From Chitinophaga pinensis (GTDB taxonomy: Bacteria; Bacteroidota; Bacteroidia; M30B66): a stretch of 5,014 bases of DNA. Shown in pieces: positions 1-5,014 of this stretch. Numbering within the stretch: the stretch's first letter is position 1; every line of letters starts with the position of its first letter. The notes beneath the pieces were generated by a model, which saw only the letters and a list, made by a program, of their open reading frames with translations, had not been told where the DNA came from and did not search any database. Location of the stretch: assembly GCA_943333015.1 (NCBI GenBank), contig CALQRR010000167.1:1-5014 (forward strand). The letters run 5' to 3'. The position numbers and the translations under genes were made by a program.

Positions 1-764
1 AGCGAACGGCCAATGTGATTGAGGAAAACATCTCGTATTTGGTGAGTTCCCGTTTACTTATTTTGAAACCCAATGAAGCCGCTCAGGGTAAGGGATATGG
101 TTTCCTTCCTGAGATTGGCTGGAATTCAGGCATTGGAATCAATACCGGGTTTAAGATTTTGGGAGAAGACGGAACGCTGTCGGCCGATTTCTTTAACACC
201 TGGTTTGAACGTCAGGTGGTGGTGGATGCAGACCAGTCGCCTCTTTATTTATTTATCTACAACCAAAACGGTCATTCACAAGCGATGAGTGCTCAGGTAG
301 ATTACAATCAAACATTGGGGAAACGATTTGACCTGCGTATTTCCTATAAATACACGGATGCACAAACACGGTACACGACCGGTACATTTCAACGGCCCTT
401 TGTTTCACCCCATCGGGCATTGTTCAATTTGGCATACCATTCCCGGAAAAATAAATGGATGATCGACGGGACTGCCAATTACATCAGTAGTAAACGTTTA
501 CCGGATAGCCGCTCCAATCCTGTTGAATTTCAGGCGCTAAGCCATTCTCCTGATTATGTGAATGTACATGCTCAGATTACACGAAATCTTAAGCGCTGGG
601 CTGTGTATATCGGCGTGGAAAATTTGCTCGACGTATATCAGCAGAATCAAATCATTTCGGCCTCTGATCCTCATTCTCCGTATTTCGATGCGTCCTATTC
701 CTGGGGACCCAATTTTGGGCGAATGGTGTATGCTGGATTCAGATACCGGATTGCTGCCGAATGA
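1..764 (+). CDS. TonB-dependent outer-membrane receptor, C-terminal part (5' truncated by window edge)
   Basis: This is the C-terminal beta-barrel of a TonB-dependent receptor, which takes up a bound substrate across the outer membrane using TonB/ExbBD energy. The frame is open from the left edge (first full codon at 3) through 253 codons to TGA at 762-764, so the signal peptide, plug and first barrel strands lie outside the window. A GTG at 15 is internal, not a start, because the residues before it (RTAN) belong to the family motif RTANVIEEN. Visible signatures are alternating amphipathic barrel strands, FVSPHRALFNLAY near residues 133-145, the late-strand motif GVENLLDVYQQN near 204-215, and a closing strand FGRMVYAGFRYRI near 238-250. 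The protein ends in AAE rather than the usual terminal aromatic residue. From memory, relatives of this type in Bacteroidota often lie near heavy-metal (copper/mercury) genes, but nothing in the window shows the substrate. The family call is secure; the substrate is unknown. Confidence 0.9.
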   Translation, partial: RTANVIEENISYLVSSRLLILKPNEAAQGKGYGFLPEIGWNSGIGINTGFKILGEDGTLSADFFNTWFERQVVVDADQSPLYLFIYNQNGHSQAMSAQVDYNQTLGKRFDLRISYKYTDAQTRYTTGTFQRPFVSPHRALFNLAYHSRKNKWMIDGTANYISSKRLPDSRSNPVEFQALSHSPDYVNVHAQITRNLKRWAVYIGVENLLDVYQQNQIISASDPHSPYFDASYSWGPNFGRMVYAGFRYRIAAE

Positions 765-834
765 TGCAAGCATTCCTTTGGTGGAGACGATTCAAGTTGA
801 ATTTCTTAACTACAGGGAGGGAAATGTTTAGGGG

Positions 835-900
835 GATATTCAATCATAAAATCGATATTCAATAAATTGGGTTTTGTTGGATTCGACATTCAATTATAAA
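835..900. repeat. Three copies of the short motif GAYATTCAAT
   Basis: The word GATATTCAAT occurs at 835-844 and 854-863, and GACATTCAAT occurs at 885-894. The first and third copies continue alike: ATTCAATCATAAAAT at 838-852 and ATTCAATTATAAAAT at 888-902 differ at one base and lie exactly 50 bp apart. A weaker relative, GACGATTCAA, sits at 786-795. The copies are direct and lie in AT-rich sequence just downstream of the receptor gene. They could be a protein-binding cluster or a decayed tandem duplication. The observation is direct; the function is unknown. Confidence 0.5.
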
Positions 901-902
901 AT

Positions 903-941
903 ATTGATTTGGACCTATAGATTGTCTTCAGACAAATCAAT
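903..941. repeat. 9-bp perfect inverted repeat, AT-rich stem-loop
   Basis: ATTGATTTG at 903-911 pairs perfectly with CAAATCAAT at 933-941 across a 21-base spacer. Inside the spacer a smaller alternative hairpin, TTGTC (922-926) with GACAA (931-935), overlaps the right arm, so the two folds exclude each other. The element lies between convergent genes, where a bidirectional terminator would be expected. However, the stem is AT-rich and no T tract follows on either strand, so a terminator role is only a possibility. Confidence 0.35.
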
Positions 942-1122
942 TGGAAAATGGAGGAAAGTTATTTTTGCAGCAGCTTTCGTTACCACTCCATCTCAGATGA
1001 ATTCACTTCCATTGTAAGGCAATAAAAACCAGAATCGTCGACTGAAATTGGTTCGTTTCGGTGCGTGCACAAAAGCAATGTTGTTCGTAAAGATCCTGTC
1101 TGAAACGGGTGGACGAAAATCT

Positions 1123-1136
1123 AGAACTCGAGTTCT
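1123..1136. repeat. 14-bp perfect palindrome AGAACTCGAGTTCT
   Basis: AGAACTCGAGTTCT equals its own reverse complement with no central spacer. Such a site could bind a homodimeric regulator, but no intact gene starts nearby, so no target is evident. A chance occurrence cannot be excluded. Confidence 0.4.
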
Positions 1137-1148
1137 CACGAGGATGCG

Positions 1149-1177
1149 TTTCCCTCTGGCGAAACCAGTGAGGGGAA
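1149..1177. repeat. Imperfect hairpin with CGAAA loop next to the porin remnant
   Basis: TTTCCCTC (1149-1156) and TGG (1157-1159) pair with CCA (1165-1167) and GAGGGGAA (1170-1177). This gives eleven pairs including one G-T wobble, a five-base CGAAA loop and a two-base bulge (GT, 1168-1169). It begins just past the stop that closes the porin-remnant frame at 1181-1183 on the minus strand. No T run follows on either strand, so it does not look like a standard intrinsic terminator. Confidence 0.35.
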
Positions 1178-1180
1178 CTT

Positions 1181-1469
1181 TCAATAGACCGCAAATGCCA
1201 TTTTACCTCCAAATCCTTTTGCATTGGAGCCATTCATGACCGCTGCCGAATAATTCAATCCCGGAATGCGTCGACTACGTTCGTAAATCCCAATCCCGAT
1301 TTCTCGCCAAGTGGATGGAATAAGCAGTGATTCAAGAAATGGGCGATCGTTCCCGTTAAAGGTAGTTGGAAGGTGATTTTCGATCACAATACCAGTTCGG
1401 GGAATGAATAATCCGGCAGTCAGGACAGTCTCGTTGATGAGTCCAAGAGTTTTTAAAAATGCCCGAAGG
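1181..1469 (-). pseudogene. Remnant of an OprP/OprO-like outer-membrane porin (internal fragment)
   Basis: Read on the minus strand, this frame encodes about 96 residues resembling the middle of phosphate-selective-porin-like beta-barrels of Bacteroidota. The recognisable stretches are LTAGLFIPRTGIVIENHLP, TTFNGNDRPFLESLLIPSTW, REIGIGIYERSRRIPGLNYS and AAVMNGSNAKGF (about 1211-1426). In the family this segment lies well inside a barrel of several hundred residues, after a signal peptide. Here nothing of the N-terminal part is present, because parC coding sequence lies immediately upstream. The frame closes at a TGA (1181-1183) soon after NAKGF, where the family would continue with further strands. 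The open frame technically extends to an ATG at 1504 inside parC, but those first residues (MNHRCVCLRN) are an out-of-frame reading of the parC end. I infer a non-functional remnant left by deletion or rearrangement. The family assignment is from remembered motifs and is fairly but not fully sure. Confidence 0.6.
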
Positions 1470-4127
1470 TCAAGGTTCCTCAAACAAACGCATCTGTGGT
1501 TCATCGCCTTCGAGATCTATGATCACATTGGGCTTTGATTCAACATCCTCTGCGGAGGTTTCTATTTCGGTTACAGGCGCTTCTTCTTCCTCGTGCTCCG
1601 GCTCGGGCAAGGATTCTAGCGGTACAATTTTCTTCGGTTCGTTAGTCGACAGGCGCTTGCCTTTGGCTTTAAGACCTTTTACCGCAATGAATTCTTCCAG
1701 CAGTATTTCCTGTGCATTGCGTTCAAACTTGCCCATTTTTCCAAATTCCAACTGCACACGCGGGAACGTATCGGTGGATACAAATTCCAAACGGGAGTTC
1801 GGATGCTCGGAGATAAAGAGCGTCTTTTTGTCGGTGGTTTCGATCAGAAAACGTTTGACCATGTATTCCTTGCTTTCACCATCGTAATAAATGGCAGAAA
1901 CTGGCTGACGTTGGTCGAAAAAGCCCAGTTGAATCAGATCTTCATCAAAGTGTGTACTTGGATCCGGTTCATACAATTTGTACATGCCGCTTTGCATGAG
2001 TGCCAATATCTTGTCACCAGCGGCAAAGGAACCAAGCAATTCGCCTCTTCCTTCGGCATTGAGCCGTTTTACCGAATCATCCCACCAGATTTGGCGCGCA
2101 CTCAGCGTCGATTGTCCCTTTTCCTTGAGAATGATTTTCCGGATTGGGATTTTACTCATAATGTTTCCACCTGCAGCACGTCCTTTTATGGCCAGTGTTC
2201 CAAAGTCGAATTCAAAAACAGTCTTCTTTAGTTTCGGACGTGGCTTGAGGTAAATCTGCAATGTTTCACTTTCGCCGTTCGGGTTTGCACTGAGGTAAAT
2301 CACCCGACTGCCTTTGGTGCCTTTGGTAAGATCGTATTCCTTATCACGAATAACACCGCTGATGGCAAAGCGTTTCACATAATACGGACCGGTTTTACCA
2401 TCCTGATACACCAAATTGTAAATGGTGCGATCATCGTTTTTGCGGAATACATTGATGTGCATAATGTCTTTTCCAACAAATGCCTTATCGCTGATCTTGG
2501 CCACAATCATAATTCCATCGGCACGCATCACAACAATGTCATCAATGTCGGAGCAATCGCACACGAATTCATCTTTCTTAATGTTGTATCCGGCAAAGCC
2601 TTCTTCCCGGTTCACAAACAACTTTTCGTTGTTGATTACCACCTTGGAAGCCTCAATGGTATCAAACATCCGAATCTCAGTCTTCCGCTCACGTCCTGCT
2701 CCGTATTTCTTTTTCAGATTCTGGTACCAGGCAATGGCGTATTCGGTGAGATGTGCCAAATGGTGTTCACACGTGGTGATTTTTTCTTCAATCCCACGGA
2801 TGTGTTCATCGGCTTTGAACGCATCAAATTTGGAAATACGCTTGATGCGGATCTCTGTCAATCGGACAATGTCATCGTACGTCACATCACGTCGCAGCTT
2901 CTTTCGAAACGGTTTGAGACCTTTGTCAATCGCATCTGTAACCGCTTCCCAGGTTTCGCACTCTTCAATGTCGCGGTAGATGCGTTCTTCGATGAATATC
3001 TTCTCGAGTGAACTGAATTGCCATTGTTCTTCAAGTTCGGCTTTTTCGATCTCGAGTTCCCGTTTGAGAAGGGCACGGGTATTTTCGACTGAAAGCGTCA
3101 GAATTTCCGACACCGCAACAAACCTCGGCTTATCGTTTTCGATGATTACCGCATTGGGAGAAACAGAAATCTCACACGAAGTCACCGCGTATAAAGCGTC
3201 GATGGTTTTATCCGGAGAAATTCCCGGTGGCAGGTGAATGAGAATCTCCACCTGATCGGAGGTATTGTCCTCGATCTTTTTGATTTTGATCTTCTCCTTG
3301 TCGTTGGCTGCCAATATAGAATCGATGAGCGATCCGGTAGTTGTTCCGAATGGCAGATCGGTAATGATCAGGGTGTTTTTATCGAGCTGACTGATTTTAG
3401 CGCGGATACGGACTTTCCCCCCACGGGCGCCATCGTTGTATTTGCTAAAATCGGCCATGCCGGCAGTGACGAAATCTGGAAAGAGTTCGAAAGGCTTGTT
3501 TTTCAGCACGGCAATACTTGCATCGAGAAGTTCGATGAAATTATGGGGCAGGATTTTACACGCTAACCCCACTGCAATTCCTTCTACGCCCTGAGCAAGC
3601 AGCAGCGGAAATTTTACCGGAAGGGTAGTAGGTTCTTTGTTCCGTCCATCATAACTCAGTTGCCAGCGGGTCGTCTTGGGATTGAACAAGATTTCGCTCG
3701 CCAGTTTGGATAAACGTGCTTCAATATATCGGGGAGCAGCGGCGGAGTCACCGGTGTAGATATTTCCCCAGTTTCCCTGACAATCGATGAGCAAGTCTTT
3801 TTGACCGAGCTGCACCAAGGCATCACCGATGGAAGCATCCCCGTGAGGGTGATACTTCATGGTATGGCCAATCACATTGGCAACCTTGTTGTACCGACCA
3901 TCGTCCAGTTCCTTCATCGCATGAAGAATCCTGCGTTGAACTGGCTTCATTCCATCTTCCACATACGGAACAGCTCGCTCGAGAATTACATACGATGCGT
4001 AATCGAGAAACCAGTTTTCATACATGCCGGATACGTGCGTGATCCGTTCCTGTGATCCGCCATCATCGGGCGTTCCTGCAGTTGGTTCCAGCTCTTCGTT
4101 CAATTCTTCCGGTGTTTCGTCGGCCAT
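1470..4127 (-). CDS. parC: DNA topoisomerase IV subunit A (ParC)
   Basis: This is the DNA-cleaving subunit of topoisomerase IV, which with ParE (ATPase) decatenates daughter chromosomes and relaxes supercoils. Starting at ATG 4127 it has 885 residues. After an acidic N-terminal extension (1-25) come the winged-helix entry (AVPYVEDGMKPVQRRILHAM, 52-71), the quinolone-region helix (KYHPHGDASIGDALVQLGQ, 91-109), and the catalytic Arg133-Tyr134 in AAAPRYIEARL. Next are the tower domain with LPVKFPLLLAQGVEGIAVGL, a coiled-coil region near 350-395, and a C-terminal beta-pinwheel (about 495-805). A strict GyrA box (QRRGGKG) is absent; IKGRAAGGN (647-655) sits in the pinwheel instead, which favours ParC over GyrA. 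An acidic, probably disordered tail ends in QMRLFEEP. An upstream in-frame ATG at 4178 would add 17 residues (MRSSADKKPIHFLFLPP) that do not look conserved, so 4127 is preferred. No parE adjoins it; the upstream gene is divergent. Confidence 0.93.
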   Translation of the reverse strand: MADETPEELNEELEPTAGTPDDGGSQERITHVSGMYENWFLDYASYVILERAVPYVEDGMKPVQRRILHAMKELDDGRYNKVANVIGHTMKYHPHGDASIGDALVQLGQKDLLIDCQGNWGNIYTGDSAAAPRYIEARLSKLASEILFNPKTTRWQLSYDGRNKEPTTLPVKFPLLLAQGVEGIAVGLACKILPHNFIELLDASIAVLKNKPFELFPDFVTAGMADFSKYNDGARGGKVRIRAKISQLDKNTLIITDLPFGTTTGSLIDSILAANDKEKIKIKKIEDNTSDQVEILIHLPPGISPDKTIDALYAVTSCEISVSPNAVIIENDKPRFVAVSEILTLSVENTRALLKRELEIEKAELEEQWQFSSLEKIFIEERIYRDIEECETWEAVTDAIDKGLKPFRKKLRRDVTYDDIVRLTEIRIKRISKFDAFKADEHIRGIEEKITTCEHHLAHLTEYAIAWYQNLKKKYGAGRERKTEIRMFDTIEASKVVINNEKLFVNREEGFAGYNIKKDEFVCDCSDIDDIVVMRADGIMIVAKISDKAFVGKDIMHINVFRKNDDRTIYNLVYQDGKTGPYYVKRFAISGVIRDKEYDLTKGTKGSRVIYLSANPNGESETLQIYLKPRPKLKKTVFEFDFGTLAIKGRAAGGNIMSKIPIRKIILKEKGQSTLSARQIWWDDSVKRLNAEGRGELLGSFAAGDKILALMQSGMYKLYEPDPSTHFDEDLIQLGFFDQRQPVSAIYYDGESKEYMVKRFLIETTDKKTLFISEHPNSRLEFVSTDTFPRVQLEFGKMGKFERNAQEILLEEFIAVKGLKAKGKRLSTNEPKKIVPLESLPEPEHEEEEAPVTEIETSAEDVESKPNVIIDLEGDEPQMRLFEEP

Positions 4128-4133
4128 GGGGGG

Positions 4134-4141
4134 CAAAAATA
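4134..4141 (-). promoter_or_regulatory. Candidate Bacteroidota -7 element (TATTTTTG) just upstream of parC
   Basis: On the minus strand TATTTTTG matches the Bacteroidota sigma-factor -7 consensus TAnnTTTG and ends seven bases before the A of the parC ATG at 4127. Transcription would begin at or next to the start codon, giving a leaderless or nearly leaderless mRNA and excluding the 4178 start. No good TTTG -33 element lies about 19 bases further upstream, so the match may be chance. Confidence 0.25.
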
Positions 4142-4273
4142 GAAAATGGATGGGCTTTTTGTCTGCACTGGAGCGCATGAGTTGTTAACAAAGACGGTGT
4201 TTTTTCAGATTGAAGGATACCTCTTGATCATTCGTACGCGTTCGAAACCCCGGACTGATTTTAGGGCTGCCAG

Positions 4274-4299
4274 TTTGATACTGATTTTTTAATACTTTG
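4274..4299 (+). promoter_or_regulatory. Candidate promoter of the MFS transporter
   Basis: TTTG (4274-4277) and TACTTTG (4293-4299) resemble the Bacteroidota -33 (TTTG) and -7 (TAnnTTTG) elements. The -7 match is one base short and the 15-base spacer is below the usual 19 or so. The position, about 26 bases before the ATG, is sensible for a short leader. Confidence 0.3.
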
Positions 4300-4325
4300 C
4301 GGTGTTAATCTGACACTATTAGACA

Positions 4326-5014
4326 ATGACAGCACGCATGGAGAACAGACGACTTTCATTCCGGCAGATATGGAATATGAGTTTTGGTTTTTTAGGAATT
4401 CAGTTTGGATTTGCCTTACAGAATGGAAATGCCTCTTCGATTTTGCAGAATTTTGGTGCGCATGTGGAGGAATTATCTTGGTTTTGGCTGGTCGCACCGC
4501 TTACGGGAATGATCGTACAGCCGATTATCGGCCATTACAGCGACCGTACCTGGAACCGGTTGGGCCGCCGAAAACCATACTTTCTAGTAGGAACGCTTAT
4601 TTGCTGTGTGGCACTCATTTTCTTGCCCAATTCAGGAGTGTTTTTTGTGGGAAAAATGGCCTTGTTTATTGGGGCGATGTTTCTGATGCTGATGGACGCG
4701 AGCATCAATGTTGCCATGGAACCGTTTCGGGCGCTGGTGGCCGATAATCTGCCCGACAATCAACGCACACTTGGATTTTCAATTCAAACGTTTCTCATTG
4801 GAGTTGGTGCTGTATTAGGTTCTTGGCTGCCTTGGATTCTTCATAATTGGTTTGATGTGTCAGCGTCGGCACCAGCGGGACAAGTTGCCGATAACGTGAT
4901 CTACTCCTTTTATTTTGGGGCAGCCGTTTTCTTATTTGCCATTCTGGTAACGATATTCAGAACCAAGGAATACCCACCGGCAGAGTATGCGCAGATTCAT
5001 GGAATAGCTGACGA
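4326..5014 (+). CDS. MFS transporter, SLC45/sugar-cation symporter-like (3' truncated by window edge)
   Basis: The first 229 codons of a 12-helix major facilitator are present, open to the right edge with no stop. It probably imports a sugar such as maltose, sucrose or an alpha-glucoside with a cation across the inner membrane. After a short cytoplasmic start (MTARMENRRLSFRQIWNMSF), helices fall roughly at 19-33, 52-68, 84-101, 106-123, 150-172 and 191-211, the N-terminal six-helix half. The loop between helices 2 and 3 (GHYSDRTWNRLGRRKPY, 69-85) contains MFS motif A with Asp73 and the LGRRKP form typical of SLC45/sucrose transporters. DASINVAMEPFRALVAD (124-140) and TKEYPPAEY (213-221) match what I recall of the Bacteroidota family, whose members often sit with alpha-glucan or maltose genes. 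ATG 4326 is the first in-frame start; ATG 4338 (Met5) is an alternative, and no ribosome-binding site decides between them. It is transcribed away from parC. The family is secure; the substrate is inferred. Confidence 0.88.
   Translation, partial: MTARMENRRLSFRQIWNMSFGFLGIQFGFALQNGNASSILQNFGAHVEELSWFWLVAPLTGMIVQPIIGHYSDRTWNRLGRRKPYFLVGTLICCVALIFLPNSGVFFVGKMALFIGAMFLMLMDASINVAMEPFRALVADNLPDNQRTLGFSIQTFLIGVGAVLGSWLPWILHNWFDVSASAPAGQVADNVIYSFYFGAAVFLFAILVTIFRTKEYPPAEYAQIHGIAD

Larger units (their letters stand above)
765..1180. other. Intergenic gap between convergent genes; no gene recognised
   Basis: These 416 bases follow the receptor stop and precede the porin remnant on the other strand. 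Short open frames exist on both strands (for example 993-1184 on the minus strand), but none has recognisable family features. The left half is AT-rich and carries repeated GAYATTCAAT words and a 9-bp inverted repeat. The right half holds a 14-bp palindrome and an imperfect hairpin. I see no tRNA, no rRNA and no GC-rich stem followed by a T run. Part of the right half may be unrecognisably decayed porin sequence, since the intact porin gene would be expected to continue leftwards here. Confidence 0.6.
4128..4325. promoter_or_regulatory. Divergent intergenic region between parC and the MFS transporter
   Basis: About 198 bases separate the two divergent starts, so promoters for both genes should lie here. 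A perfect 10-bp palindrome TTGTTAACAA lies at 4182-4191, and a run of six G (4128-4133) abuts the parC start. I see no riboswitch-like or RNA-gene-like fold and no Shine-Dalgarno sequence for either gene. If parC instead starts at 4178, the region shrinks to 4179-4325. Confidence 0.55.

Noticed and set aside
562..831. Plus-strand 89-codon frame crossing the receptor stop
   Set aside because: Most of it is a shifted frame within the receptor, and the part beyond 764 has no family features.
765..1000. Intrinsic terminator for the receptor gene
   Set aside because: The hairpins present (790-802 and 903-941) are AT-rich and lack a following T run.
993..1233. Minus-strand frames of 63 and 76 codons next to the porin remnant
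   Set aside because: No recognisable porin or other motif in either frame. They could be frameshifted porin decay, but I cannot support that from the residues.
1459..1887. Plus-strand open frame of 142 codons, serine-rich
   Set aside because: It is the antisense reading of the ParC C-terminal region; the serine-rich start mirrors the codons of the acidic tail.
2422..3011. Two long overlapping plus-strand open frames (about 185 codons each) inside parC
   Set aside because: They are antisense to strongly conserved ParC coding sequence, show no family motifs and read as the complement of its codons.
1470..4127. Calling the topoisomerase gene gyrA
   Set aside because: The canonical QRRGGKG GyrA box is absent, and the sequence around the catalytic tyrosine and the HVSGMYENWFLDYASYVI start match the Bacteroidota ParC type.
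4370..4759. Open frames of 125 (+) and 74 (-) codons at the right end
   Set aside because: Both are out-of-frame or antisense readings of the MFS transporter, whose own frame is continuous from 4326 to the edge with clear motifs.
1..5014. CRISPR array, insertion sequence, tRNA or phage genes
   Set aside because: No regularly spaced long repeats, transposase or integrase motifs, or cloverleaf-like sequence were seen.

Overview
The window looks like an ordinary chromosomal stretch from a member of the Bacteroidota (Cytophagales/Sphingobacteriales/Saprospiria-like). The support is phylum-typical protein families: a TonB-dependent receptor of the RTANV...GFRYRI type, a topoisomerase IV A subunit of the Bacteroidota ParC type (KYHPHGDASIGDALVQLGQ, AAAPRYIEARLSK), an SLC45-like MFS sugar transporter, and a remnant of an OprP/OprO-like porin. 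No gene has a clear Shine-Dalgarno sequence, which also fits this phylum. I cannot assign a genus.

Layout: (1) Positions 1-764, + strand: the 3' third of a TonB-dependent outer-membrane receptor that enters from the left edge. (2) 765-1180: an AT-rich gap with no recognisable gene. It holds a short motif iterated three times, an inverted repeat, a 14-bp perfect palindrome and an imperfect hairpin. (3) 1181-1469, - strand: an internal piece of an outer-membrane porin gene, missing both ends and lying directly against the end of parC. (4) 1470-4127, - strand: complete parC. (5) 4128-4325: a divergent intergenic region. (6) 4326 to the right edge, + strand: the first 229 codons of the MFS transporter, which runs off the window.

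The genes do not form one pathway. The receptor and the parC/porin-remnant strand converge on the 765-1180 gap, while parC and the transporter diverge from 4128-4325. parC is a housekeeping gene for chromosome decatenation and has no parE immediately upstream. The transporter probably starts a sugar (alpha-glucan, maltose or sucrose) uptake unit that continues to the right.

I found no convincing undescribed multi-gene system. The items most worth a second look are a QMRLF sequence, resembling a sliding-clamp-binding peptide, at the end of the acidic ParC tail; the porin remnant abutting parC; and the repeats in the 765-1180 gap.
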